Below are positions 18,438-27,915 of a stretch of 64,000 nucleotides of DNA, piece by piece. Under the pieces are notes generated by a model. It was not told where the DNA came from. It ran no database searches and saw only the letters and a program-made list of their open reading frames with translations. Source of the stretch: Pseudomonas sp. Bout1. Its GTDB lineage: Bacteria; Pseudomonadota; Gammaproteobacteria; Pseudomonadales; Pseudomonadaceae. Each line of letters opens with the position of its first letter. Positions within the stretch are counted from its first letter, which is position 1. The translations under genes were made by a program, and so were the position numbers. The stretch is taken from assembly GCF_034314165.1 (NCBI RefSeq), contig NZ_JAVIWK010000001.1:2805001-2869000 (forward strand), written 5' to 3'.

Positions 18438-20750
18438 TCAACTGCGTACCCGGCTTTTGTCCGGATCGTAGAAAATCGCTGCGCTGACCGTGGCGCTGAT
18501 GCGCTTCTGTAGGCCATCGACTTTGCCTATCTCAAGTACCGTACCGGGCTCGGCGCAGGCCACGTCCACCCGGCATAACGCAATGTTGCTGGCCAGCAGC
18601 GGTGAGCGGCAGGCGCTGGTAATCACCCCCACCTGAGCCCGGCCGTGGTACACCGGGTCGCCATGGTGCGCGGCCTCGTTGCCGCTTAATTGCAGGCCGA
18701 CCAGCTTGTGGGTGGGGTGTGCACTGCGCCGCAACAGAGCGTCGCGGCCGATGAAATCATCGGTTTTGCTTTTCAGCGGTACGCTGAACCCGATGCCCGC
18801 CTCAAACGGGTCGGTCTGGTCGTTGAACTCGTAGCCGGCAAAAATCAGCCCGGCTTCGATGCGCAGCATGTCCAGTGCTTCCAGGCCCAGGGGCACCAGG
18901 CCCAACGGTTGGCCGAGTTGCCAGATGCGGTCCCACACCCGTTCTGCGTCGTCGGGTTGGCACCACACCTCGTAACCCAGTTCGCCGGTGTAGCCGGTAC
19001 GCGAAATCATCAATGGGCAGCCATCGAAACCGTCCAGCCGCCCGACCAGGAAGCGGAACCAGCCGAGGGCTTCCAGGCCCGGTTGGGTGGGTGGGGTCCA
19101 GACCATCTGCTTAAGCAACTCGCGGCTCATCGGGCCTTGCACTGCCAGGTTGTGAATCTGCTCGCTGGCGGACTTGACCCACACCTTCATGCCCAGTAGC
19201 TGCGCTTGCTCGCGCAACCAGACCCCGGCGTAGTCCTCACCGCAGATCCAGCGGAAATTATCCGGGCCCAGGCGCAGCAAGGTACCGTCATCGAGCATGC
19301 CGCCGTGGGGGTGGCACATGGCGCAATAGACCACCTGGCCCACCGCCAGGCGCCGCACGTCGCGGGTCAGGCAGTGCTGCAACAGGCTCTCGGCGTCGGG
19401 GCCGATGATTTCGAATTTGCGCAGGGCGGTGAGGTCCATCACCGCTACCCGTTCGCGGCAACCGAGGTATTCCTCGATGGCTCCGTAGCCGTCGTAGCGT
19501 AATGGCAGCCACCAGTTGCGGTAGTCGGTGAAGCTGCCTGTGAGGCGGCTGGTGCGTGAGTGGAACCCAGACTCACGGGTCAGGATCGGGTCGGCATCGG
19601 CCGTGGTTCGAGTGCTCATGGCGATGGAAAAACGCTCCTTCTCGCTGTAGATACGGACATGGATATCCGTCGGGTTCCAGCCATTGGCCGGGTCGATGTC
19701 ATCCGGGCACGAGGTACTGCCACACAACAGATCGGTCATGGCGCGCAGCAGCACATAATCGCCGGGCCGTGACCAGGGCTCATCCAGGGTCATCTGCTGG
19801 TGCGCATCGATCCGGGTGTTGAAGAAGAAATTGATCGCCGGCCAACCATTGCGGGCCTGCACACCATGGGGCGCGAGCACCTGGCTGAGGTTGTCGCTGC
19901 AGTTGTCGTGCCCGAAATAGCCATGGCTTTCGTAATAGCGTGCGGCGCAGGCCAGGGCGAAGGAATCGTGGCGGCCGACGGTGTCTTGCACCACCTCCAG
20001 CATTGGCTGCATGTTCCGGTCGAAAAACTTCGAGAACAGCCCGGGTGCCGGGTAGGCGCTGGCGTTCAGCGTGCGGGTCACCGTTTGGTCCAGGTCCAGT
20101 TCCACGCCGCGGTCCAGGGCGCGACGGTCGAGGGCGACGAAATCCGAGCACTGGCGCCCGGCAACATCCAGCACCTGCACATATTGCCCTTTGGCGACGG
20201 TGTAGCTGTGGGCGGTGCCGGCGCGCAGGGTGAACTCGTCCAGCACATCACCCAACGGCTCGGGCAGCACGGGCACCAGCAGGGGCGAAGGGTTGGCCCG
20301 TGTCACCACAAGGCGCAGTTCGCTGGGCCTATATTGCCGGTCAACGGCGGTGGGCCCGGCGGGGGCGGCAACGATCACCAGCAACCGCTCATGGGCCACA
20401 AAATGGCGGCTGTGGCCGGGCGGGCTGTCGTCGTCCCACAGCGAGGCGGCAGGCGGCAATTGCAGCGGGTCGATGCCACGGCGGTTGAGCGCCTGGCCGA
20501 CACGCCCGGATACGCCGCCGGCCGTCGAGCCGTGCAAGCCCCAACTGGCCAAGGCACTGCGCCCGCAGGCGTCGAGGGCAAGCAGTTGGCAGGTTTGCCG
20601 GCCTTCGATGTCGATCACTTGCAGGCCGTCGCCGGGCTGCAAGTCCACCAGGGTCATACCGCCGGCGGCCACGCGGTAACGTTCCAGGTTCGGTGCGCGG
20701 GCGAACAGCCCGGGTTCCCGGGGATGTGAAACACGAGGTGCGTTCATCAT
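18438..20750 (-). CDS. tdm: Trimethylamine N-oxide demethylase (DUF1989-GcvT fusion)
   Basis: A 770-residue two-part protein. Residues about 15-370 form the DUF1989 region with conserved cysteines in GRQCSDFVALD and LLCGSTSCPDDIDPANGWN, likely metal ligands. Residues about 395-760 are a GcvT-like tetrahydrofolate domain (SRTGYTGELGYEVW). This arrangement matches the known Tdm aldolase, which splits trimethylamine N-oxide into dimethylamine and formaldehyde and channels the formaldehyde to tetrahydrofolate. Its start codon overlaps the tmm stop (ATGA), so substrate producer and consumer are translationally coupled. An ATG three bases further in is an alternative start. Confidence 0.85.
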   Translation of the reverse strand: MMNAPRVSHPREPGLFARAPNLERYRVAAGGMTLVDLQPGDGLQVIDIEGRQTCQLLALDACGRSALASWGLHGSTAGGVSGRVGQALNRRGIDPLQLPPAASLWDDDSPPGHSRHFVAHERLLVIVAAPAGPTAVDRQYRPSELRLVVTRANPSPLLVPVLPEPLGDVLDEFTLRAGTAHSYTVAKGQYVQVLDVAGRQCSDFVALDRRALDRGVELDLDQTVTRTLNASAYPAPGLFSKFFDRNMQPMLEVVQDTVGRHDSFALACAARYYESHGYFGHDNCSDNLSQVLAPHGVQARNGWPAINFFFNTRIDAHQQMTLDEPWSRPGDYVLLRAMTDLLCGSTSCPDDIDPANGWNPTDIHVRIYSEKERFSIAMSTRTTADADPILTRESGFHSRTSRLTGSFTDYRNWWLPLRYDGYGAIEEYLGCRERVAVMDLTALRKFEIIGPDAESLLQHCLTRDVRRLAVGQVVYCAMCHPHGGMLDDGTLLRLGPDNFRWICGEDYAGVWLREQAQLLGMKVWVKSASEQIHNLAVQGPMSRELLKQMVWTPPTQPGLEALGWFRFLVGRLDGFDGCPLMISRTGYTGELGYEVWCQPDDAERVWDRIWQLGQPLGLVPLGLEALDMLRIEAGLIFAGYEFNDQTDPFEAGIGFSVPLKSKTDDFIGRDALLRRSAHPTHKLVGLQLSGNEAAHHGDPVYHGRAQVGVITSACRSPLLASNIALCRVDVACAEPGTVLEIGKVDGLQKRISATVSAAIFYDPDKSRVRS

Positions 20751-22117
20751 CAGCCAACCGACTTGATGGGCGTCGCGGGCTCGCCCAGGTACGCCGCCAT
20801 CGAGTCATCCAGCGCCTGCAACCACGGTGTGTGGTGGGCTGGCGATTGGGTGCCGGTCATCAATGAGCGATAGGATTTGTCGCGATAGCCCATGATGTTT
20901 TGCGCCTTGTCATGCTTCCAGTGCAGAAAGGTTTCGTTGACGGCGGCGATGTCGAAGTTCGGGTAGTCGGTGGCATCCACCAGGTGCTGGATATACGCGC
21001 CCTGGTACTCGAACATCTGCTGGTTGGTCTCCAGGGTCTGTTCCCGTGCATGCCATTGCTGGCTGTCGGCGGCTTGCTCGGCCTGGCTCGGCAGCGCGAT
21101 ACGCCCCAGGATCACGTCGCGGGCATACCAGGCCTGGGCATCGAACATGTTGAAGGAGTACCACTGGTCCTGCATGCCGAGGTAGATCAGGCGTGGGTTG
21201 GGCTCCCAGAACACGCCCTTGTAGAGGTTCATCGGCCACAGGCGGTTGTCGGTCTTCAGGCTCAGTTCGTCGGGCAGGAACGGAAAGTGATGCTTGTAGC
21301 CGGTGCACAGGATCACCGCGTCGATGTGCTTGCTGCTGCCATCCACAAAGTAGGCGCGGTTGTTTTCCAGGCGCTTGAGCAGCGGTTTTTCTTCCCAGTT
21401 ATCGGGCCAGGCATAGCCCATGGGCGCGGTGCGGTAGCAACTGGTGATGCTGCGTGCGCCGTACTTGTAGCACTGCGAGCCGATGTCCTCGGCCGAATAG
21501 CTGCTGCCGACAATCAACAGGTCCTTGTCCTTGAACTCCAGTGCCTCGCGAAAATCATGCGCATGCAGAATGCGCCCGGCGAACTGTTCGAAGCCGTCGA
21601 AGTACGGCACCTTGGGCGTGGAGAAGTGGCCACACGCGTTGATCACGTAGTCGAATTCTTCACAGGTCAGCGTGTCGCTGTTGTAGTCGTGGGCCTGCAG
21701 GGTAAAGCGCTGGGTCTGTTCATCGAAGGTGACTTGGCGCACCACATTGTTGAAGCGGATGTAGTCGCGTACGCCGGCTTTTTCCACCCGGCCCTTGATG
21801 TAGTCCCACAACACCTCGCGCGGCGGGTAGGAACCAATGGCCCGGCCGAAATGCTCTTCAAAGGTGTAGTCGGCGAACTCCAGGCATTCCTTGGGGCCGT
21901 TGGACCACAGGTAGCGGTACATGCTGCCGTGCACCGGTTCGCCGTTTTCGTCCAGGCCGGTGCGCCAGGTGTAGTTCCACATGCCGCCCCAGTCCTGCTG
22001 TTTCTCAAAGCACACCAGTTCGGGAATGGCGGTGCCCTGGTCGCGGGCCGACTGGAACGCACGAAGTTGTGCCAGGCCGCACGGGCCGGCGCCAATGATT
22101 GCTACACGTAGAGTCAT
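20750..22117 (-). CDS. tmm: Trimethylamine monooxygenase (FMO family)
   Basis: A 455-residue class B flavin monooxygenase that oxidises trimethylamine to its N-oxide with NADPH and oxygen. The FAD site [13 protein letters not shown] is at residues 10-22, the FMO signature [12 protein letters not shown] near 178-189 and the NADPH site [12 protein letters not shown] near 203. These resemble characterised bacterial Tmm enzymes, which have HSHDFR and SYSAED in the same places. It overlaps tdm and follows purU copy 2 by 20 bases in the dmm-purU-tmm-tdm operon. A generic FMO acting on another amine or sulfide is less likely given the partner genes. Confidence 0.88.
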   Translation of the reverse strand: MTLRVAIIGAGPCGLAQLRAFQSARDQGTAIPELVCFEKQQDWGGMWNYTWRTGLDENGEPVHGSMYRYLWSNGPKECLEFADYTFEEHFGRAIGSYPPREVLWDYIKGRVEKAGVRDYIRFNNVVRQVTFDEQTQRFTLQAHDYNSDTLTCEEFDYVINACGHFSTPKVPYFDGFEQFAGRILHAHDFREALEFKDKDLLIVGSSYSAEDIGSQCYKYGARSITSCYRTAPMGYAWPDNWEEKPLLKRLENNRAYFVDGSSKHIDAVILCTGYKHHFPFLPDELSLKTDNRLWPMNLYKGVFWEPNPRLIYLGMQDQWYSFNMFDAQAWYARDVILGRIALPSQAEQAADSQQWHAREQTLETNQQMFEYQGAYIQHLVDATDYPNFDIAAVNETFLHWKHDKAQNIMGYRDKSYRSLMTGTQSPAHHTPWLQALDDSMAAYLGEPATPIKSVG

Positions 22118-22137
22118 GAGCGTGCTCCTGAAGGGTT

Positions 22138-23004
22138 TCAGCGAAAGATCACTGTCTTGTCCTGATTGATGAACACCCGGTGTTCCAGGTGGTATTTCAG
22201 GGCTTTGGAAAGGGCGACGGTCTCGGTGTCGCGGCCAATCGCAACCAGCGAGTCGGGCAGGTGGGTGTGGTCGACGCGCTGGATTTCCTGCTCGATGATT
22301 GGCCCTTCATCGAGGTCGCTGGTGACGTAGTGGGCGGTGGCGCCGATCAGCTTTACGCCACGGTCGTAGGCCTGGTGATAAGGCTTGGCGCCCTTGAACC
22401 CGGGCAGGAACGAGTGATGGATATTGATCGCCCGCCCCGACAGCTGCTGGCACAGGCCGTCGGACAGAATCTGCATGTAGCGGGCGAGCACCACCAGGTC
22501 GGTCTGGGTGTCTTCGACGATGCGCATCAGCTCGGCTTCCTGGTTGGCCTTGCTGTCTTTGGTGATGGGCAGGTAGATGAAGCGGATGCCTTCGCGCTCG
22601 GCCATGGCCCGCAGGTCGAGGTGGTTGGAAACCACGGCGGTGATGTGCATGTCCATCTCGCCCTTGCGGTGGCGATAGAGCAGGTCGGTGAGGCAATGGT
22701 CGAACTTGCTGACCATCAGCAGTACCCGGGTGGGCTGGCGCGAGCTGAATAACTGCCACTGCATGTCGAAGCCGCCGGCAAGGTCGCCCAGGCCTTCGCG
22801 CAGCGCGCCGATATCACCGCTGACCAAGGTGTTGAAACGGAACACTGCGCGCATGAAAAACTGCCCGGTGAACTCATCGTCAAATTGTGCCAGCTCGCTG
22901 ATGTAGCACTGTTGGCGGGCCAGGCAGGCGCTGATTGCTGCGACGATACCGGACGCCGCCGGGCAGGTGATCTTGAGAATGTAATGTTCGCTGGAGGCGT
23001 CCAT
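22138..23004 (-). CDS. purU: Formyltetrahydrofolate deformylase (copy 2)
   Basis: A 288-residue PurU with an N-terminal ACT domain and C-terminal hydrolase domain carrying [21 protein letters not shown] and SDLDEGP. The ATG at 23004 is preceded by GGAG at good spacing; the upstream extension of the open frame is not supported. It sits between the GcvT-like dmmD and tmm, within the operon that releases formaldehyde or methylene-tetrahydrofolate from tri- and dimethylamine, and pairs functionally with folD copy 2. Closely similar to, but not identical with, the copy at 7576-8442. Confidence 0.93.
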   Translation of the reverse strand: MDASSEHYILKITCPAASGIVAAISACLARQQCYISELAQFDDEFTGQFFMRAVFRFNTLVSGDIGALREGLGDLAGGFDMQWQLFSSRQPTRVLLMVSKFDHCLTDLLYRHRKGEMDMHITAVVSNHLDLRAMAEREGIRFIYLPITKDSKANQEAELMRIVEDTQTDLVVLARYMQILSDGLCQQLSGRAINIHHSFLPGFKGAKPYHQAYDRGVKLIGATAHYVTSDLDEGPIIEQEIQRVDHTHLPDSLVAIGRDTETVALSKALKYHLEHRVFINQDKTVIFR

Positions 23005-23035
23005 CGGTGGCTCCTGAAATGAAATGAAGGAAGGT

Positions 23036-24166
23036 TCAGCCCTTGGCCGTGCGTTTGGCTTTTTCCGGGTCGTCAAAGGGCAGGGCGTGAGTGGCGGCGG
23101 TGCCTTCGAGGCTGCCGCGCACCTGCAGCGCAATGCCGGGTTGCGAGCAGGCGACGCTCATGCGTGCGATGGCCATCGAGCGTTTGCTGAGGCGCGAATA
23201 CATGCCGCAAGTGACCACGCCGACTTGCTGGCCGCCGTGCCACAGGGTGTCGCCGGCCTCGGCAGGGCGTACGCCGTCGAGCAGCACCCCGGTGATCTTG
23301 AAACGCTCCTGGCCGCGCAGGCGCAGGTGTTCTTCCGCGCCACGAAACGCTTGCTTGCCAGGGGAGACGGTGAAGTCCAGGCCCATTTCCCAGAGGGTGT
23401 CGCCGGCTTTCTGGTCGGCGAAGGGGTACATCTGCGAGTTGTCGTAGGGGAAAAACATCAGCGAGCTTTCCACCCGCAGCCAGTCCAGGGCGGTGAACGC
23501 ACACGGGATAATACCCAGGCTCGCGCCCTGTTCCAGGATGGCGTCCCACAGCGCTGGCGCATCGGCCGCCTTGCAGAAAATCTCGTAGCCGCGTTCGCCG
23601 GTGTAACCCGTGCGGGAGATCATCACCGGGCGGTCGAAGAGGCGGGTTTGCAGGTGATGGAAATACGCTAACTGGCGGATGCCGGGCACGTGCTCGGCAA
23701 GAAAATCCACCGCCAGCGGGCCTTGCAGCGACAGGTCGTGCAGGTCGTCATCGAACAGCACCGCCACTTGCCGGCCCTGGGCAGAACGCACCAGCATTTC
23801 ATGCCCGGTGCCGGCGCCATGCACTACCATGAATGCGTTGGGCCCGGTGCGGTAGACGATGCAGTCATCGACAAATTTGCCGTCCTCATCGAGCATCGAG
23901 GCGTACACCGATTTGCCGGGGTAGAGCTTGGCGATATCGCGGGTGGTCGCCCACTGCAACAGGCTCTCGGCGTGGGGGCCTACGTAGTGGACTTTTTTCA
24001 GCCCCGACACGTCCATCAACCCGGCGCGGGTGCGGATCGCCTGATGGTGGTCGGCCAGTTCGCTGGTGTAGGTCCAGGCGGTGCCCATGCCGTTCCAGTC
24101 TTCGAGGTTTGAGCCGAGGGCGCGGTGCCGCTCGGCCAATGCAGAAATACGCCATGAGTGGGTCAT
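23036..24166 (-). CDS. dmmD: GcvT-family folate-binding protein, DmmD-like
   Basis: A 376-residue aminomethyltransferase-fold protein with the typical DVSGLKKVHYVGPHAESLLQ (residues about 53-72) and SRTGYTGERGYEIF motifs. It would accept the methyl-derived carbon as methylene-tetrahydrofolate. The ATG at 24166 follows AAGGA; the longer frame upstream runs through the dmmC end. It lies 29 bases after the DUF3445 gene. In Ruegeria a fourth gene, dmmD, is needed for growth on methylamines although dmmABC suffice for the oxygenase activity; equating this gene with dmmD is inference. DMSP demethylase belongs to the same family and cannot be excluded by sequence alone. Confidence 0.65.
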   Translation of the reverse strand: MTHSWRISALAERHRALGSNLEDWNGMGTAWTYTSELADHHQAIRTRAGLMDVSGLKKVHYVGPHAESLLQWATTRDIAKLYPGKSVYASMLDEDGKFVDDCIVYRTGPNAFMVVHGAGTGHEMLVRSAQGRQVAVLFDDDLHDLSLQGPLAVDFLAEHVPGIRQLAYFHHLQTRLFDRPVMISRTGYTGERGYEIFCKAADAPALWDAILEQGASLGIIPCAFTALDWLRVESSLMFFPYDNSQMYPFADQKAGDTLWEMGLDFTVSPGKQAFRGAEEHLRLRGQERFKITGVLLDGVRPAEAGDTLWHGGQQVGVVTCGMYSRLSKRSMAIARMSVACSQPGIALQVRGSLEGTAATHALPFDDPEKAKRTAKG

Positions 24167-24195
24167 GTAAGGATCCTTTTGCTGGGAAATGAAGG

Positions 24196-25212
24196 TCAGG
24201 CGTGCGGGTCGAATTGGCTCAGCCACTCCACCAGCGTGTGTCGGTAGCGGGTCATGCCCTTGTAGTCGGCGATGGGCTCGGGCAGGTCGCGCAGCACGCG
24301 GTGCAGGCGGCAGCCCCAGCCGGGTTGGGTCACCAGTTCCTGCATGCTGATCAGGTAAGTGCGGATGCTGAACATCACCGCGTTGCTGCGGGGCAGGCGC
24401 GCCATCACTTGCAGCTCGACCCGCAGGTGCACCTGTTGCCCGACGTTTTGGGCGGTGATCTGGCCGCGGTCCGCGCCCCATTCATGAAAGGTCTCGGGGG
24501 ATGAGTCCAGGCGCGGGTTGATGGTCAGGGTCCAGTTCAGGCGCCGCACGGGCTGGCCGGCCTGCAGGTTGAGCAGGTACTTCAGCGCACGCTCGAACAC
24601 GCCCAGTTGATGGGCCATGGGCACCGGTGCATGCCACTGCTTGAAGCTCATGCCGGCGTCGAAGGCCAGTGACCAGTCGGCCGGGCCGGTGATCAGGCCG
24701 GCGTCCATGTACAGGTCGCCGTCGCGCTGGTCGAGCAGCGCGAAGTCTCCTTGCACCTGGCGCCCGATGAATTCCAGCGGCTCACAGGGCAGGCTGGTGG
24801 CATCGCCAAATACAAAGTGCTGGTTGATCTCCAGCAGGCGGTTGCGCCAATGCCAACGGTCGCCATCACGCGCCAGGCTGAACCACTGCGGGTAGTCGGC
24901 GGCCAGGTGCTCCATGAGCATCTGCAACGCATCCCAGGCGGCCACTTGCATGTGTGGCAACACCAGGTAGCGACGCGGGTCCTTGTCCAGCACCAGCGCG
25001 CGCTCGGCCATTTCCGAGCGGTAGTGCTCGTCGATGTCAAAGCCATGCTCATAGATCGAGCCGGGGTCGCGCGAGGTGGCCGGCTCGATATTCACCGAGT
25101 ACAGGTAACTGTCTTCGATAAACGGAAAGGGAAAGCGACGAATTGCCGTCGGGCTGTTGTGAAAGCTGAAGTCATCCCGATAGCTCAACACGGGGCTCGT
25201 TTGAAGAGGCAT
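24196..25212 (-). CDS. dmmC: Haem-dependent oxidative N-demethylase, DUF3445 subunit
   Basis: A 338-residue DUF3445 protein, the family of haem-dependent oxidative N-demethylases. It should be the oxygenase of dimethylamine monooxygenase, giving methylamine and formaldehyde. Conserved features include the N-terminal RRFPFPF and the C-terminal FSIRTYLISMQELV and WLSQFD, with several His residues available for haem. The ATG at 25212 has AGGAG eight bases upstream; a TTG at 25221 is less likely. It follows the ferredoxin-reductase gene by 12 bases and fits electron delivery from that protein. The letter assigned to the subunit is tentative. Confidence 0.75.
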   Translation of the reverse strand: MPLQTSPVLSYRDDFSFHNSPTAIRRFPFPFIEDSYLYSVNIEPATSRDPGSIYEHGFDIDEHYRSEMAERALVLDKDPRRYLVLPHMQVAAWDALQMLMEHLAADYPQWFSLARDGDRWHWRNRLLEINQHFVFGDATSLPCEPLEFIGRQVQGDFALLDQRDGDLYMDAGLITGPADWSLAFDAGMSFKQWHAPVPMAHQLGVFERALKYLLNLQAGQPVRRLNWTLTINPRLDSSPETFHEWGADRGQITAQNVGQQVHLRVELQVMARLPRSNAVMFSIRTYLISMQELVTQPGWGCRLHRVLRDLPEPIADYKGMTRYRHTLVEWLSQFDPHA

Positions 25213-25224
25213 GGTCAACAACTC

Positions 25225-26154
25225 CTAAAGGTCCAGCGAAACGCATGGGCCGTTGCCGCGAGAGACGCAGGGCATCAGAAAATCGGCCTGTTCGGCCGGG
25301 GTGAGGAAGCTGTCGCGGTGTTCGATGGCGCCGCCCATGTGGCGCGTCATGCACTGGCCGCACACCCCGCCGCGGCACAGGTTGGGCACCTGCAGGCCGG
25401 CGGTTTCCAGGGCTTCGAGCAGGCTCTGTTCAGCCTCGACCCGCAGGCGCCGGTCACTGCGCAACAGGTGCAGGTCGAACGGTTGGCCCGGTTGGGCGCC
25501 CTTGAATGCTTCCGAATGCACACGTTTGGGCGGCCAACCGAGGCGCGCGGCCTGGTGCTCGACGGCGTCGAGCAGGGACTGCGGGCCGCAGGTGTAGACG
25601 TGGCTGCCCAGCGGTCGGTTGCCAAGGATTCGGCTCAGGTCCGGGCGGCTGGCGTAGGTATGCAGGCGGGCGCCGAGGCGCTGTTGCAACTCGTCCAGGT
25701 AGGCGTCGCTCAGGCCGGGGCGGTACAGGTAATGCAATTCGAACTCGGCCTGCTGGTTTTCGAGGGCTGCGATGTAGGCCATGAACGGCGTGATACCGAT
25801 GCCGGCGGCGATCAGGATGTGCCGGCGGGCCGTGGCGTGCGGTGCAAACAGATTGGCCGGTGGCGAGATCTGCAAGGTGTCGCCGACCTGCACTTGCCGA
25901 TGCAGGTACTGCGAACCGCCACGGGAAGTGTCTTGCAGGCGCACGGCGATACGATAATGCCGGTTGTGCGCCGGGTCGCTGGTCAGTGAATAGGCGTTGC
26001 GCACCTTGCCTTCGGCCAGCGGCAAATGCACCTGCACATGGCTGCCGGGCGAGAAGCCGGGCAGGGCGCCGTCGCACGCCACCAGGGTGAACTCGCGCAC
26101 CACCGGCGTGAGCATTCTCGCCGCGCTGACCCGCACGTTGAGGGACGCGCTCAT
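25225..26154 (-). CDS. dmmB: Dimethylamine monooxygenase reductase, FNR plus 2Fe-2S ferredoxin
   Basis: A 309-residue phthalate-dioxygenase-reductase-like protein, with an N-terminal flavin-binding barrel (residues about 1-100, PGSHVQVHLP), a central NAD(P)H domain (IAAGIGITPFMAYI, YTCGPQSLLDAV) and a C-terminal plant-type ferredoxin with C-x4-C-x2-C (CRGGVCGQC) and a fourth Cys near PCVSRG. It carries electrons from NAD(P)H to the haem subunit. Its ATG overlaps the dmmA stop by four bases; the open frame upstream is not used. VanB-like vanillate demethylase reductases share this layout, but no Rieske oxygenase accompanies it here. Confidence 0.8.
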   Translation of the reverse strand: MSASLNVRVSAARMLTPVVREFTLVACDGALPGFSPGSHVQVHLPLAEGKVRNAYSLTSDPAHNRHYRIAVRLQDTSRGGSQYLHRQVQVGDTLQISPPANLFAPHATARRHILIAAGIGITPFMAYIAALENQQAEFELHYLYRPGLSDAYLDELQQRLGARLHTYASRPDLSRILGNRPLGSHVYTCGPQSLLDAVEHQAARLGWPPKRVHSEAFKGAQPGQPFDLHLLRSDRRLRVEAEQSLLEALETAGLQVPNLCRGGVCGQCMTRHMGGAIEHRDSFLTPAEQADFLMPCVSRGNGPCVSLDL

Positions 26155-26597
26155 GGCTGAAACCCCGCATAAGGCTTGTCGGGGTTGTTGCACACGCCCA
26201 GGTAAGCCCCCAGCCGCCTGGAAAAATGCCTGCGTACTTCCAGCCCGACATGGCAACCGATGCAATTCAGCAAGGGTTCCGGCCCGCCTGCCTGGATCAG
26301 CCCACAGTGGGCGCAATACACCAGGCGCTCGCCGGGCAGCGAGCAGGTCAGGTTGATCTCATCGTCTTCAAGGCCCGCGGCGCGTGCGTCGCCGTGGATG
26401 CGCCACACGAACGCTTCATCGCCCAGCAGGTACAGCCGACACCCCACGGTTGCGCTGGCCAGCACCTGCTGCAAGCGCCGGGCGAAGTCTGGCTGGTCGC
26501 CGATCAGCACCAAAGGTTGGTCCAGTGCCGCGACAACTTCGATGCCGACGGTTGCCGATTGCATCACCACGATGGGGCGGTTGTGGGGGTGGTTCAT
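26151..26597 (-). CDS. dmmA: DmmA-family small subunit of dimethylamine monooxygenase
   Basis: A 148-residue protein with an N-terminal alpha/beta region and a C-terminal pair of cysteine motifs, CAHCG (about residue 93) and CIGC (about 112), that could bind zinc or an iron-sulfur centre. This fits the DmmA family found next to the reductase and haem subunits of dimethylamine monooxygenase. It is the first gene of the dmmABCD-purU-tmm-tdm-permease-folD transcription unit, has GGAGAG before its ATG, and overlaps dmmB by four bases. Its biochemical role is not defined by sequence. Confidence 0.65.
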   Translation of the reverse strand: MNHPHNRPIVVMQSATVGIEVVAALDQPLVLIGDQPDFARRLQQVLASATVGCRLYLLGDEAFVWRIHGDARAAGLEDDEINLTCSLPGERLVYCAHCGLIQAGGPEPLLNCIGCHVGLEVRRHFSRRLGAYLGVCNNPDKPYAGFQP

Positions 26598-26620
26598 GCG
26601 GGCTCTCCAAGGTGCGTTTT

Positions 26621-26664
26621 GTTTCCTGTTGGGAGAGATACTTTCCTATGGGGAAAATCTTCTC
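26621..26664. promoter_or_regulatory. Methylamine-island motif, tandem site 3 (upstream of dmmA)
   Basis: Two overlapping copies spaced 20 bases: TTTCCTGTTGGGAGA at 26622 and TTTCCTATGGGGAAAA at 26642. The first matches the gmaS site at 17 of 26 positions, the second at 15. They lie 24-67 bases upstream of the dmmA start and about 115 bases before the sensor kinase, so one site array could control both directions. Confidence 0.55.
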
Positions 26665-26778
26665 AATCTGGAAAAAGGGCTATGCCTTTGGAGATAAGCC
26701 TTGCGCGACGACCGTGCGGGGCATGGAAGTTGCTGGTCTTAACGTAACGTTGAGCATCCGGGCGGGGAGTTATCGAGA

Positions 26779-27915
26779 GTGCGAACACGACAGCAATGGT
26801 GGCCGCTCTGGTTGGGGCCTGTGCGCCCCGAACAGGCACGTAGCGTGCGCAGGCTGCTGGCCGGGTTGCCTTTGGGCCAGGCGCACGCTGACGGTGCCTT
26901 GTCGGGTTTCGTGGACCGTTTCGACGCATTGTTGCCCGCCGGCAAGCTCACCCTGATCTTTGGTGGCGAAGACCTGGGGCCGGCCCGGCGCGGGTTGATC
27001 GAAGGCTGCCAGGACGTGGCGCGCTGCCCTTGGCGTGACGCCACCGCAGCCGACACGCCCGAGGCTTGTGGCCCATGCCGGCACCGGGGCGTGCATCGCC
27101 TGGTATGCGCCTTGCCGGAGGGGCACAAGGGCGTGTTGCTGCTCGACACCCCCCGCCGGGCCGGCGCCAGTTGGCGCCAGCTCATGGAGGAGGCCGCGCA
27201 GGCAGTCGGTGTCACCGTACGCCTGCGCAGCCACACTCTTGAGCAACAGCGCAAACAAGCGACGTCCCGGCACGGTGCGCTGGCCCGTGAGCTGCACGAT
27301 TCGGTGGCGCAGCAGTTGGGTTACCTGTCGTTCCAGGCCCACGGGCTGCACTCGCAACTGGGCGAACCGGCGCAAGCCAGCGCCGGCCTGCAGGACCTGT
27401 GCGCGGGCTTGAGCCAACTGCAGCGCCAGGTGCGCGAACTGATCACCAGCGCCCGCCTGACCATGGACGGGCGCTCGCTGCGCCAGGCGCTGGCCGACTC
27501 CGTCGCGGAGTTCTCGCGGCGTTGCATCATCGTGTTCGAACTGGATAACCGCCTGGCCGACGACGCCCTGAGCCCGGAAACCGAGTTGCAGATTCTGCAG
27601 ATTATTCGTGAGGCCCTGGCCAACGCAGTGCGTCATTCCCACGCGCGGCACGTGCGTATTGAACTGCGCCAGACCCAGGACGGCGCTGCATCGGTGTCGG
27701 TGGAGGATGACGGCATTGGCCTGAGCCAGGCCTGCGGCGAAGACAACCACTTCGGCCTGGCGATTATTCGCGAGCGCGCCGCCAGCATCGGCGCGCGGCT
27801 GACCATTGAAGCGATCCGCCCGCACGGGGTGCGCGTGCACCTGGGCCTGAATCGCAACCAAGACCTGCCACAGGGGAGTCTCGATGGACTGCACGACCTT
27901 ATTACTGATCGATGA
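26779..27915 (+). CDS. NarX-like sensor histidine kinase, cysteine-rich input region
   Basis: A 378-residue kinase of the HisKA_3/NarX type. The phosphoacceptor is H173 in ARELHDSVAQQ. The ATPase domain shows EALANAVRHS and VEDDGIGLS, with GLAIIRERA later. No membrane segment is evident, so it should be cytoplasmic. The first 140 residues contain five Cys (C77, C83, C97, C100, C110, with CGPC) that could bind a redox centre or metal. The start is a GTG at 26779. Its end overlaps the response regulator gene by 32 bases. It is divergent from dmmA and probably controls the dmm/tmm operon. The signal is unknown. Confidence 0.85.
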   Translation: MRTRQQWWPLWLGPVRPEQARSVRRLLAGLPLGQAHADGALSGFVDRFDALLPAGKLTLIFGGEDLGPARRGLIEGCQDVARCPWRDATAADTPEACGPCRHRGVHRLVCALPEGHKGVLLLDTPRRAGASWRQLMEEAAQAVGVTVRLRSHTLEQQRKQATSRHGALARELHDSVAQQLGYLSFQAHGLHSQLGEPAQASAGLQDLCAGLSQLQRQVRELITSARLTMDGRSLRQALADSVAEFSRRCIIVFELDNRLADDALSPETELQILQIIREALANAVRHSHARHVRIELRQTQDGAASVSVEDDGIGLSQACGEDNHFGLAIIRERAASIGARLTIEAIRPHGVRVHLGLNRNQDLPQGSLDGLHDLITDR

